This document shows positions 15,601 through 21,957 of a stretch of 64,000 bases of DNA, piece after piece. The first letter of the stretch is position 1; the number at the start of each line of letters is the position of its first letter. The stretch is from Bradyrhizobium sp. CCBAU 51627 (GTDB lineage: Bacteria; Pseudomonadota; Alphaproteobacteria; Rhizobiales; Xanthobacteraceae), in contig NZ_LBJG01000023.1 in assembly GCF_028128765.1 (NCBI RefSeq), positions 248,001 to 312,000 on the forward strand, in the 5' to 3' direction. The translations under genes and the position numbers were made by a program. The notes under the pieces are model-generated. The model had not been told where the DNA came from. It saw only the letters and a list, made by a program, of their open reading frames with translations, and did not search any database.

Positions 15601-17953
15601 TGAATTCCGCATCGGCATTGAGCGTGAGTGCCCCCGTGAGCGTCAACGTGCCGTGGTTGATCACTTGCGGCGCCGTGTGGTGCACCGTTGTGTCGTAATC
15701 ATCCATCGTCAGCGACTTGCCGTATGCCGCAACGTCGATCGTGACAGGATAGGACGGCGTCAGCCCATGCAACTGGTCGGTAATGACGATGACATCGTCG
15801 CTGCTGGTCGGGACCGTGCCGGTTTCCCAGTTCGCAGCGTCCTTCCAGAAACCGCCCGAGGGCTGGTTTGTCGCGATCCAAACCACCGCGGGGGCGTCTG
15901 TGCCTTTGATCGTGACGGCGATGGTTTGCTGCGAGGTCGCGTTGTGCTCGTCAGCTACCGTCACGGTGTAGACCAGCGTCAGCACTTCGCCCTCGGGGAT
16001 GAAGTCGGCGAGGTAGACGGGCAGATCGGCCAGCGACCAGTTGATGGTCCCGGTGCCTGTGCCGGTTGAATCGAAGCCGTTCGCGATCGCAACCGACATG
16101 GCGTGCTGGAACGCGGCAAGCGGGCCCGGCGGCACGGTGGTGCCGTCCGGCAGGCTCGCGCTGGTCAGCGCCACGGACACGGTGTGTGTGTCCGTGAGAT
16201 CGACATCCGTGAAAGTCAGGGTGCCAGTGGTCGGAACGTCGGTGGTCAGCGGCCCGCCCGGCACGCTGGTGCCGCCGGAGAAGGTGATGGTCGGCACGCT
16301 GGTCGCGATCACCGGCTTGTCGTTGGTGCCGGTGATCGTGATGGTGATTGGGATCTGCCTGGTTTCGGGGTTCACCGCGAAATTGTCGTCGACGCTGACA
16401 ATGTAGGTCAGCGTCAGCGTTTCGCCGGCTCCGAGGAAATCGAAGGCGTGGTCGGGGATCGTGTAGGTCCCAACCGCGGAGCCGTTGTTGTTGTTGCCGG
16501 CATCGGCGACGATGCTGATCTTGATCTGCGTCGCCGCAATATACTGCTTCTGGAGAGCAGTGAGCGAGGCGGTGACGTCGTGATGGCCGGAATCCGTATA
16601 GGTGTAGTGCGATGCATCGAGGTCCACCGACACCGTCGGCCGGTCGCCCACGTTTTGGTCGACGAAATTGATCCGAAAGACGATCGTGTCGGCAGACACG
16701 GTGCCGCCAGTGTCCGCGCGGTCATTGGTCGCGTTCGCATGCTCGGTCACCTTGAACGCAGTCACCACATTGCCGCTGGCATCGAGGATGCGCGCGTCAG
16801 GCGGACCGGGGAAACGTTCTGCCCCGTTGTTGGTCCCACCGTGGCCCGGGCCAGTGCCAGTGTTGACGGGTGTGGTGAAGGTCGCGGTCGCGGTGGCTCC
16901 GGTGTCCGTCTTGATGAAGACGATGTTGCCGTTCTGCGTGATAGTGTCGGTGAAGTTCGTGGTCAGCTTGGTATTGGTGTTGTTGTCCGTGAACTTCAGC
17001 GTGAACACATCAGTGATCAGCTTCTGCACGTCGGGCGACAGCAGCGCATTGGTGACCGAGACGTTGCCGCCGCTGATCTGGATCATCTGGCCGGCCTGGT
17101 TGACCGTCGCGATCGGCAGCAGCGTCAGCTTGTCGAACAGGATGTAGGAGCCGGTGGTGCCGTTCGGCTCGACCAGCACCTGGAAATTGGCCTGCGGCTG
17201 AGGTTCGGGATTCGGGTTGGTCGGTGTCGCCGGCGGAATGATGAAGCTGATCTCGGTCAGCACCGCCGTGCCGCGGATGCCCATGGTGGCGACCGGCGTG
17301 TCGATCTTCATGTCGCCGTGCTTGGCAGTCTCGCCGGCGACGAAGGTGATGGTGCCGGCGACGAGACTCAGCAGCGAGGAATTGTTCGACCCGTTGGGGT
17401 CGTAGACCATCTCGTTCAGCACCATCCGCGCGTTGGAGGACAGGCCGAACACGGTGCCGTCGATGAAGCTGATGCCGAGCGTCGATTCCGAACCGGTCGA
17501 GACGACGTCGCCCTTCTCGACGTTGTCACCGTTGTTCAGGATGACCGAGACGCCGTTGCGGATCGCGGTCGCGCTGCCGGTCAGCTTGGTGACGTGGCCG
17601 ATGACTTGCGCCGCGGCCGCACCGGGCGCGGCCTGCGCAACCTGGACGTAGCCGGTGAGCGCGCTGATGATGTCGCCGGTGAGATGGGCGCCGTCGGGCG
17701 AGGCAATCGCGGCGCGCTTGTCGCCCCTGAAATAATCGTGAACGACGAAGTCGTGCCCGTCATGGGACAGCACGAGGTCGGGGCCGGTGCGCTTGAACTC
17801 GCCATGGAAGATCAGGTTGGGATCGGCAATGACGACTGCGCCTTCGGGCACGTGGCCGTGCGCCTTGGCGGTAAAGGAATCGATATGGCTGGGCGAGCGG
17901 GAACCCTGGCCATCCAAGGAGAGCGCGGCGTCAAATTTGCCAGCGTAGTTCAA
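9692..17953 (-). CDS. Giant FecR/VCBS/beta-helix type I-secreted adhesin-like protein
   Basis: The 2753 residues are arranged as follows. Residues 30-107 are a compact N-terminal module (VIADPNLIF, HDYFRGDKRAAIASPDG). Residues 106-116 are an Ala-rich linker. Residues 117-235 form a FecR domain (IDTPVATMGIRGTAV). About 385-690 hold two cadherin/VCBS-like domains ending ITGTNDKPVI and IKGTDAPAV. From about 700 there is a WxxxxxGxWxDxxNW entry motif and then a roughly 1400-residue beta-helical region of short N-x-G-T-I/L repeats. About 2190-2640 are VCBS repeats with TGANDAPTL linkers. About 2648-2753 are a type I secretion C-terminus (DTIVNF, DQINLS, hydroxylated/hydrophobic end DFIVHS). The start is TTG, with an in-frame TAA 27 nt upstream and no clear Shine-Dalgarno, so the exact start is uncertain. 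No Cys residues are seen in the main repeats. A LapG-like protease is encoded divergently. Confidence 0.93.
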   Translation of the reverse strand: MNYAGKFDAALSLDGQGSRSPSHIDSFTAKAHGHVPEGAVVIADPNLIFHGEFKRTGPDLVLSHDGHDFVVHDYFRGDKRAAIASPDGAHLTGDIISALTGYVQVAQAAPGAAAAQVIGHVTKLTGSATAIRNGVSVILNNGDNVEKGDVVSTGSESTLGISFIDGTVFGLSSNARMVLNEMVYDPNGSNNSSLLSLVAGTITFVAGETAKHGDMKIDTPVATMGIRGTAVLTEISFIIPPATPTNPNPEPQPQANFQVLVEPNGTTGSYILFDKLTLLPIATVNQAGQMIQISGGNVSVTNALLSPDVQKLITDVFTLKFTDNNTNTKLTTNFTDTITQNGNIVFIKTDTGATATATFTTPVNTGTGPGHGGTNNGAERFPGPPDARILDASGNVVTAFKVTEHANATNDRADTGGTVSADTIVFRINFVDQNVGDRPTVSVDLDASHYTYTDSGHHDVTASLTALQKQYIAATQIKISIVADAGNNNNGSAVGTYTIPDHAFDFLGAGETLTLTYIVSVDDNFAVNPETRQIPITITITGTNDKPVIATSVPTITFSGGTSVPGGPLTTDVPTTGTLTFTDVDLTDTHTVSVALTSASLPDGTTVPPGPLAAFQHAMSVAIANGFDSTGTGTGTINWSLADLPVYLADFIPEGEVLTLVYTVTVADEHNATSQQTIAVTIKGTDAPAVVWIATNQPSGGFWKDAANWETGTVPTSSDDVIVITDQLHGLTPSYPVTIDVAAYGKSLTMDDYDTTVHHTAPQVINHGTLTLTGALTLNADAEFTNAPDGIVLVGGAIDVETITRAKTGEAVVNTATITNAGTLTLAAGGKIDTLTTIVNSGMIDLSGGTLTLESNIANAGGIVQVESGAALFADTVTVDGGTVAILGTLELDGTSLIENGRLNNWGVVNVKGAAEFANEIVNNSGSVNVDAGGKLVINGTTIDGGVPPVPHGGAGGGEGEGGADPGSPGGTVTNDGELDLTGNAVLSNGILKNNATLDVSGTGNALNGEAVTNAGTIEVRTGALALGPGSTVDNSTGNVIVDAAMELNGTTISGGAVAGDGSIDVTGASRIDSGATLSVATVVVDAGLTLDGITVSGSVITDNAGIELDNLVKLQGDAKIQGGPVTNKGTLEIAGAATLLGVIVTNSGTVQVDDGQTLTMSSTEIDGGTLTIAGMLVSTGVSAITDADITNTGAFAVTSGKLTIDSAIIHTLTNHKLIQANGGELDISGERIVNTADIKAVGGGILKLTSLTVTNDGGSVTIDGTSNLYLSDTVAINGGSLNNSGHLFGVSGGNTISAAVTNTGTIEVQADTLNLSGGLTGVGSLVIDDQAKLELGGADAQTVTFAGGTGTLQLDKVAGQGFTGTIAGQSSTGGTFMVTGAGDITAASGDALDFTASGGTSDSHADIVLTPTGALTGAANGVVVTQNGVGDISLTATKDIAGLAGNGVVLRDGASGLGNVTIANLTGKAIGTGATSEGILVENLNAANTGDISITQLGGAAGGAFGIDATTHGGGDVTIDAGGNITGSSTYGIRARSYGSGDVTVSTEAGSVVTSGSSGIVAVNRATSIDASADSEIIVNAYGTINSGSSPNQSGNTPSGIQAGYNGATTGSAVNTNVNGSVVINNYADITSGGHGIHAYNYGSGDISVNDGAGTSVTGAVTGIKAVALGGGTGDVNVSIGANAHVTGTSGYGIDAYSLNAGDISVTMSEGDVVASGSVGIDAVNEATAIGSDVQSTILVRAHGTIHSGTTNTQSGNLPAGIMAGYTAGGSGEFSGAVQGDVTVESDATITADRGFGIEAFTWGMGDITVTAGKGSSITAAGTAIGVFDHGGGDVSVTNEGSATGAIGLSAFTNGAGNITIINDGDLTGTGTFGINVSQDLVGATGSTHITNTGTVFGADGNAAISVHENATGTALIDNSGTIGPHDAGSVTATTYAILETGGAIEINNTGHINGNISVASATFDNKSVGTWTVSGTSVFGTHSTIDNAGEIDLHDGASISSADGGALAITNSGEIESWGTAVITGAITTTDTSAIEVHTGTLTLYGSLAGAGTVTIDAGATLDVDATVSQTITFGGNGAELEIDTTSFSGSVAGFAATDKLDLSSIVYDAGTSATYDAETGDLVVSDAYGHSITVKLVGADYSNAHLAGSSDGHGGTLITYNALDDKPAFDSAETSQSAVVTEQSGVTGSSTSDQSTPASGTIDFSDIDLTDRPTATITGQSATWLDADGHTQLTLTPGQASALENALSVLTAGKNNGAVDWSYSIQDSALDFLGQGQTATVVSTITLNDHHGGTDTAQVTVTINGANDAPSLAAVTTGPLLDTAATDSFPDLTGKLVGTDADSGETTSLTYSVLNADAHGTAAGHYGALTVNSDGTYDYVPDAAAINALTAGSYIDTFTIQTQDVHGATGTATFTVNVTGANDAPTLSNLNAGTLTDTAAADTFSNLTGKLAGTDADTGETATLTYAVLNADHVATTTVSGLYGSLTVGADGSYSYVPNAAAIDALSAGQYTDSFTVQTKDVHGATGTATLTVDVTGANDSPLFNVDNISAIRPNDDHIFVHGLAVTDADAAADETFTLQASTAESGSSVSPSSRTGALDTINSALQTITYNEGSGEPATDKVTLTVTDGHGATDMVNLIFNLAENSEIPANLSGTTGKDVFFGTGYQEQFVFAANSSHDTIVNFTPNQDQINLSAVVTTDNVSDWMAQHVAASPTNSADTVITIDSADTILLKGVTASSLHASDFIVHS

Positions 17954-18570
17954 CCGGGCACCAAAAAAGGGGGTTAATATTTATGGAAGTATCGATTGGC
18001 TAAGCTTGCATATCATTACCAAGTCCTTAGCGAAACCATCTATTGCTTGTGTGATTTAGCGTGACTTGGCGGCGGGCGCCTATGCTTATTGCGACATTTC
18101 TAGAGAAGCCCAAGTAATTCTTGCGCCTTCTGAAAATATAGCCTGGCTTATCCGAGCACATGTTTCGAACCGCCATGTATTCTGATGTATAAATTTGACA
18201 ACGGATAACCCGGTTCGTCTTGTGCTCATGGTGCCCCGCGACATCCTGCGGCAAATACGGAGGTAAATCTGTGAGCCAACTAACAGAACCCGTGAAATAA
18301 CGGGCCGTTAGCCATAAGGGCCGAATCGACCGCCCACAACTTCTGACTGCAACTGGCTCCATTTCGCGGCAGCCGCCCCCTCCCAACCGCCGCTTCGTAA
18401 AATTTTACGCAATTTTGGCAGGCCCGCTTCAGCCTGCTTCGCGGTTTTCGCGCCCCATCCGCACGCGTTAAGCAGAACAATACGGCCCGTCTCGCACCAT
18501 CTCCGCACAAGCAACAAGCCCGGCACGTCGAGGTCGAGGGAACCAAAGCGAAGCCGGAAGGGGATGTCAG
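17954..18570. promoter_or_regulatory. 617-bp divergent intergenic region between the giant adhesin and LapG-like gene
   Basis: No convincing gene lies here. The first 350 bp are clearly richer in A/T than the surroundings, which fits a regulatory region for the 8.3-kb minus-strand gene. A plus-strand TTGACA (18196-18201) is visible but its -10 partner is poor. A GTAAAATTTTAC inverted repeat lies near 18396-18407. The long spacing and low GC make this the likely place for control of both genes. Confidence 0.5.
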
Positions 18571-19302
18571 ATGGAGACCGCCGCTCACCGGCGCGCCTGG
18601 CGCGTCATCATTGCCCTATGCGGATTGATGCTGCTCGGATCGGTCGCCGATCTTCGTGCCGGCACCTTGCTGTCGCCGGGCCCAGGCGTGCTCGTGCGCA
18701 AATCCGCCGAGCCGTTCGGCGTGTTCGCCTTCGCCATCTCCGACGGCAGCCTGCCGCAGAAATGGTTCGCCCTGAAAGAGAAGCTCGACGACGACATGGT
18801 GCAGCTTGCGCTGTGCGACGGCGATCGCGACCATTGCGCCTCGCCCGCGGCGCTGAAATTGCTGGCTATCGTCGACCAGGCCCGCAGCCGCGACGGCCGC
18901 GCCCGGCTCGGCGAGGCCAACCGCGCCATCAACCTCGCCATCCGCGCCGTCGACGACGGCACCGATGACGTTTGGAGCCCGCCGCTTGCGACCTTCGCAC
19001 GCGGCGCCGGCGATTGCGAGGACTACGCCATCGCCAAGCTCGCCGCGCTGCGGCTTGCCGGCGTCGCCGCGGAAGACCTCCGCATCGTCGTGGTGCGCGA
19101 CGTCAGGGCCGGTGAAGCGCATGCTGTGGCCGCCGCGAGGCTCGACGGCCGCTGGCTGATGCTGGACAACCGCCGCATGGCCATGGTCGAGGACGAAAGC
19201 GCACGGACCTACCAGCCGCTGTTCGTGCTCTACCAGTCCGCCGTGCTGAAATATGTCGGCGAGCCCGTGCAGGTCTCGATGGTCGCCCCCGAGGCGCATT
19301 GA
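18571..19302 (+). CDS. LapG-like bacterial transglutaminase-fold cysteine protease (BTLCP)
   Basis: This is a periplasmic cysteine protease of the BTLCP/LapG family (243 residues). A signal peptide or membrane anchor (about 10-30) is followed by the catalytic fold. The triad is in place: Cys149 in GAGDCEDYAIAK, His184 in GEAHAVAAA and Asp199 in WLMLDNRR. In Pseudomonas, LapG clips the N-terminal retention module of the giant adhesin LapA and releases it from the cell surface; LapD, a c-di-GMP receptor, restrains it. Here the gene is divergent from a giant type I-secreted protein, which points to that protein as substrate. AAGGGG lies 7 nt before the ATG. No LapD homologue is in the window. 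Confidence 0.9.
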   Translation: METAAHRRAWRVIIALCGLMLLGSVADLRAGTLLSPGPGVLVRKSAEPFGVFAFAISDGSLPQKWFALKEKLDDDMVQLALCDGDRDHCASPAALKLLAIVDQARSRDGRARLGEANRAINLAIRAVDDGTDDVWSPPLATFARGAGDCEDYAIAKLAALRLAGVAAEDLRIVVVRDVRAGEAHAVAAARLDGRWLMLDNRRMAMVEDESARTYQPLFVLYQSAVLKYVGEPVQVSMVAPEAH

Positions 19303-19366
19303 ACAAACCCGTTTCACCGCTTGATCCCTGGCGCTAGCATGGCGCCTTCGATAGGGGGCGGCTGGA

Positions 19367-20491
19367 ATGCGGTTGATCGCACTGATTGTGCTTGCGTTGC
19401 TCGGTTGGCCGGCAGCACCAGGATTCGCACAATCCGGCACATCGGCTCCCTCCGTCGCCGATAGACTGCCGCTGTTTTCCAAGAACAACTGCCAGCAGAT
19501 CCACGACCCCGGCAACCAATTGTTCTGCGGTGACGCAGAGCTGTCCGCGGCCGCCGAGAGGCTGAGCAGGGCGATCGAGGCGCGGCTCGCCCGCCTGCCT
19601 GATCGCTTGCCCGCGATCGAGGAGAACGCAATCTGGGTCCGCCAGCGCAACCTCGGCTGCGGCATCGTCGGCCAGACCGCGATCCGCGATGACGATTTCG
19701 ACCGGGTGAAGTCCTGCCTGCTCAAGGTAACCGAGGATCGCGCCGCGATCGTGCGCGATCCGGATTTCGACTGTCTCGCCGCCAACACCGCGGCCGGCGC
19801 GCTGATCTGCGCGGACCCGTCGCTGGCACTGACCGAGACCGAGCTGAACGGCCAGGTGCTCGGCCTGATCGGGAAGCTGGACCCGACCGCCGCGCGCTTT
19901 GCCTTTGCCGAATACGGCCGCTGGACGCGCGAGCGCGATCGCAAGTGCAATCTGGTCGGCAAGGAAAACGTGCCGCTCGAGGAGCTCGGCTCTGCGGAAG
20001 CCTGTCTCGCCGATTACCTCAAGCGCGAGACCGAGGAGATCGCCGCCGCCAAGGGCGATCCGAAGAAGGTGTTCGGCCGGCAGGTTGCAGCCAGGGAGCC
20101 CGACACCGACGCGGTCGATTTTTGCGCCGCGCGCATTCATGCCGCCAATTCGTGCGGCAATTTCCTCCGCATCAACCGCGTCTACGCGCTCGACAGCCAG
20201 GTCACCGACCAGGAGGCGCAGGTCACCGGCGAGATCGAGATGGTGGTACTGGCGCCGTTCACCACCTGCAGCAAAGTCGCCTCGACCTGCACCGGCACCT
20301 GCTGGGACGCCAGCACCGGCCGTCCGCAACCGGGCGCCGCTCCCAAGGAGCGCTCCGCAGCAGCCTTCAACGTCACGCGCCGCCTGAGGATCCAGCGGAC
20401 GTTTGCCTTCGTGAAGGCCGGCGACGGCTGGCGCTGCCGCGAAGACGAGCTGGCGCCGGTGAATTCAGGGACGGCGAGCGGGGGATCGTAA
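19367..20491 (+). CDS. Secreted Cys-rich protein with two LprI/DUF1311-like repeats
   Basis: This 374-residue protein has a signal peptide (LIALIVLALLGWPAAPGFA-Q). Two repeats follow, each with a Cys-Asp/Gly core: FCGDAELSAAAERLSRAI (about 50) and ICADPSLALTETELN (about 145). Each continues into W-x-R-x-R-x-x-C helices, the pattern of the lysozyme-inhibitor LprI N-terminal domain. The C-terminal part (about 245-370) has further Cys pairs and a beta-rich look. It lies 64 bp after the LapG-like gene on the same strand and could be co-transcribed. Function is unknown; an envelope protein is likely. Confidence 0.75.
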   Translation: MRLIALIVLALLGWPAAPGFAQSGTSAPSVADRLPLFSKNNCQQIHDPGNQLFCGDAELSAAAERLSRAIEARLARLPDRLPAIEENAIWVRQRNLGCGIVGQTAIRDDDFDRVKSCLLKVTEDRAAIVRDPDFDCLAANTAAGALICADPSLALTETELNGQVLGLIGKLDPTAARFAFAEYGRWTRERDRKCNLVGKENVPLEELGSAEACLADYLKRETEEIAAAKGDPKKVFGRQVAAREPDTDAVDFCAARIHAANSCGNFLRINRVYALDSQVTDQEAQVTGEIEMVVLAPFTTCSKVASTCTGTCWDASTGRPQPGAAPKERSAAAFNVTRRLRIQRTFAFVKAGDGWRCREDELAPVNSGTASGGS

Positions 20492-20499
20492 CATTTCTG

Positions 20500-20650
20500 C
20501 TTCCTTCTCCCCTTGCGGGAGAAGGTGGCGCGCGAGCACGCCGGATGAGGGGTTCTTTCCGCTCGTCAGAATGCTCGTGAGGATAGAGACCCCTCCCCGG
20601 CTCGCCGCTTTGCGGCGATCCACCCTCTCCCACAAGGGGAGAGGGTGCAT
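20500..20650. repeat. Composite intergenic hairpin repeat
   Basis: Three hairpins are packed in 150 bp: CCTTCTCCC/GGGAGAAGG (20503-20525), CGCCGC/GCGGCG (near 20603), and CACCCTCTCCC/GGGAGAGGGTG (20621-20647). The sequence type (CTCCCC-TTGCGGGAGAAGGTGGCG) is a familiar multicopy element of Bradyrhizobium. It sits between two convergent genes and can serve as a terminator for both. Confidence 0.75.
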
Positions 20651-20678
20651 CGAGCACGCGGGGAGAGGCGAACAAGCA

Positions 20679-21878
20679 TCAAAACATCAGGTTATCCTTC
20701 ACCAATACCCAGCGGCCGCCCTTGACCTGCTGCACCTGGGTGATGGTGTTGGCGAGATGGTCGGTCCTGGAGAACTTCGTCGGCGGCGAGTTGAAGATGT
20801 CGAGGAATTTCTCGCCGGACTCGAGTGAATCGAGCATCTTCTGGCCGGTCAAATCCTTGCCGGCCTTATCGGCATAGAACGCGAACGTCATCACCGCGTT
20901 GTAGCCGATGATCGCCTGCGTGTTGGCATCGGTGCCGAACATCTTCTTGTAGTTGATCAGCCAGTCGTGGACCTTGCCCTTGGCGGTGTCCTCATAGGGA
21001 ATCTCGAATCCGCTCGCCGCGTAGAGCCCCTCGACCGCCTCCTTCCCGAGCGTCGGCACTTCCAGCACGTTGGTCGGCGTCGCGCCGAGGAAGGTGACGT
21101 CCCAGCCGAGCTTCCTGGCTTCCGTCATCGCACCGATGGTCTCGCGGATCACGGTGCCGAGCACGACGAGATCGCAGCCGTCCGACTTCATCTTGGCGAC
21201 CTGCGCGCTGAAATCGGAGGCGCCGCGCTTGTAGCTCGTCACCGACGCCGCCGGGATCTTCATCGCGGTCAGCTGCTGATTGAAGCCGTCGAGCACGTTC
21301 TTTCCGTACTCGTCGTCCTGGTGCATGATGCAGGGCTTCTTGAAGTTCTTCCACTCCATCATGTATTTCAGCGCCGCCCGCGTGCTCTCGACGTAGGGCA
21401 GCAGGTTGTTGAACTTCAGCCGCTCCTGCGGCTTGGCCGGATCGAACTTGAAGGTGAATTCGGCCGCCGTCAGCGGAAACAGCTGAAGCACGCCGGCATC
21501 GAACAGGATGTCCTGCGCGGCGAGGACCGTGGGCGAGCCCATCGGGCCGATCATCGCAAAGATCTTGTCGCGCTCGACCATCTTCTGCGAGGCCAGCACC
21601 GCCTTCTTCGGATCGTAGCCATTGTCCTCCAGGATCATCTTGATCTTGCGGCCCTGGATGCCGCCGGCCGCGTTGATCTCCTCGACCGCCATCTTCATGC
21701 CGTTGGAAACAGGCACGCCCCAGACCTTGATCGGGCCCGAGAGATCCTGATGAGTGCCGATGACGATCTCGCTTGCCGAGATGCCTTCATTGGTGACCTT
21801 GGTTTGGGCCGCAGCCGGCAGACAGGTGAGCGCGACCGCAGCCACTGCAAGGCCGAACGCTTTCAACGATTTCGACAT
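20679..21878 (-). CDS. Liv-type ABC transporter substrate-binding protein
   Basis: This periplasmic binding protein is the last gene of a six-gene liv operon. It has 399 residues, with signal peptide FGLAVAAVALTCLPAAAQ and the type I periplasmic binding fold of LivK/AmiC proteins (VIGTHQDLSGPIKVWG, MIGPMGSPTVLAAQDI, MIIL-type hinge strands). The ligand is not predictable. The acyl-CoA ligase directly upstream in the operon suggests an aromatic or aliphatic carboxylic acid rather than an amino acid; this is an inference. Confidence 0.9.
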   Translation of the reverse strand: MSKSLKAFGLAVAAVALTCLPAAAQTKVTNEGISASEIVIGTHQDLSGPIKVWGVPVSNGMKMAVEEINAAGGIQGRKIKMILEDNGYDPKKAVLASQKMVERDKIFAMIGPMGSPTVLAAQDILFDAGVLQLFPLTAAEFTFKFDPAKPQERLKFNNLLPYVESTRAALKYMMEWKNFKKPCIMHQDDEYGKNVLDGFNQQLTAMKIPAASVTSYKRGASDFSAQVAKMKSDGCDLVVLGTVIRETIGAMTEARKLGWDVTFLGATPTNVLEVPTLGKEAVEGLYAASGFEIPYEDTAKGKVHDWLINYKKMFGTDANTQAIIGYNAVMTFAFYADKAGKDLTGQKMLDSLESGEKFLDIFNSPPTKFSRTDHLANTITQVQQVKGGRWVLVKDNLMF

Positions 21879-21957
21879 TGACGTCTCCTCTCCTCAGGCC
21901 CCGTGTGACGCGAAGGGCGGGGCCATCACCGCTTCGCTGTTCTCGTCTTGCACAGGC

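Noticed and set aside
9815..16069. A 2084-codon open frame on the plus strand opposite the giant gene
   Set aside because: It is antisense to the better-supported FecR/VCBS gene. Its translation is Arg/Gly/Asp-rich with no domain, as expected from the reverse strand of a Thr/Gly/Asp-rich repetitive gene of high GC.
16103..17977. A second long antisense frame (624 codons) over the N-terminal part of the giant gene
   Set aside because: Same reason: composition mirrors the coding strand, and there is no recognisable motif.
18027..18588. Minus-strand frames of 72-119 codons in the gap before the LapG-like gene
   Set aside because: No ribosome binding sites or motifs; the region is low-GC regulatory DNA.
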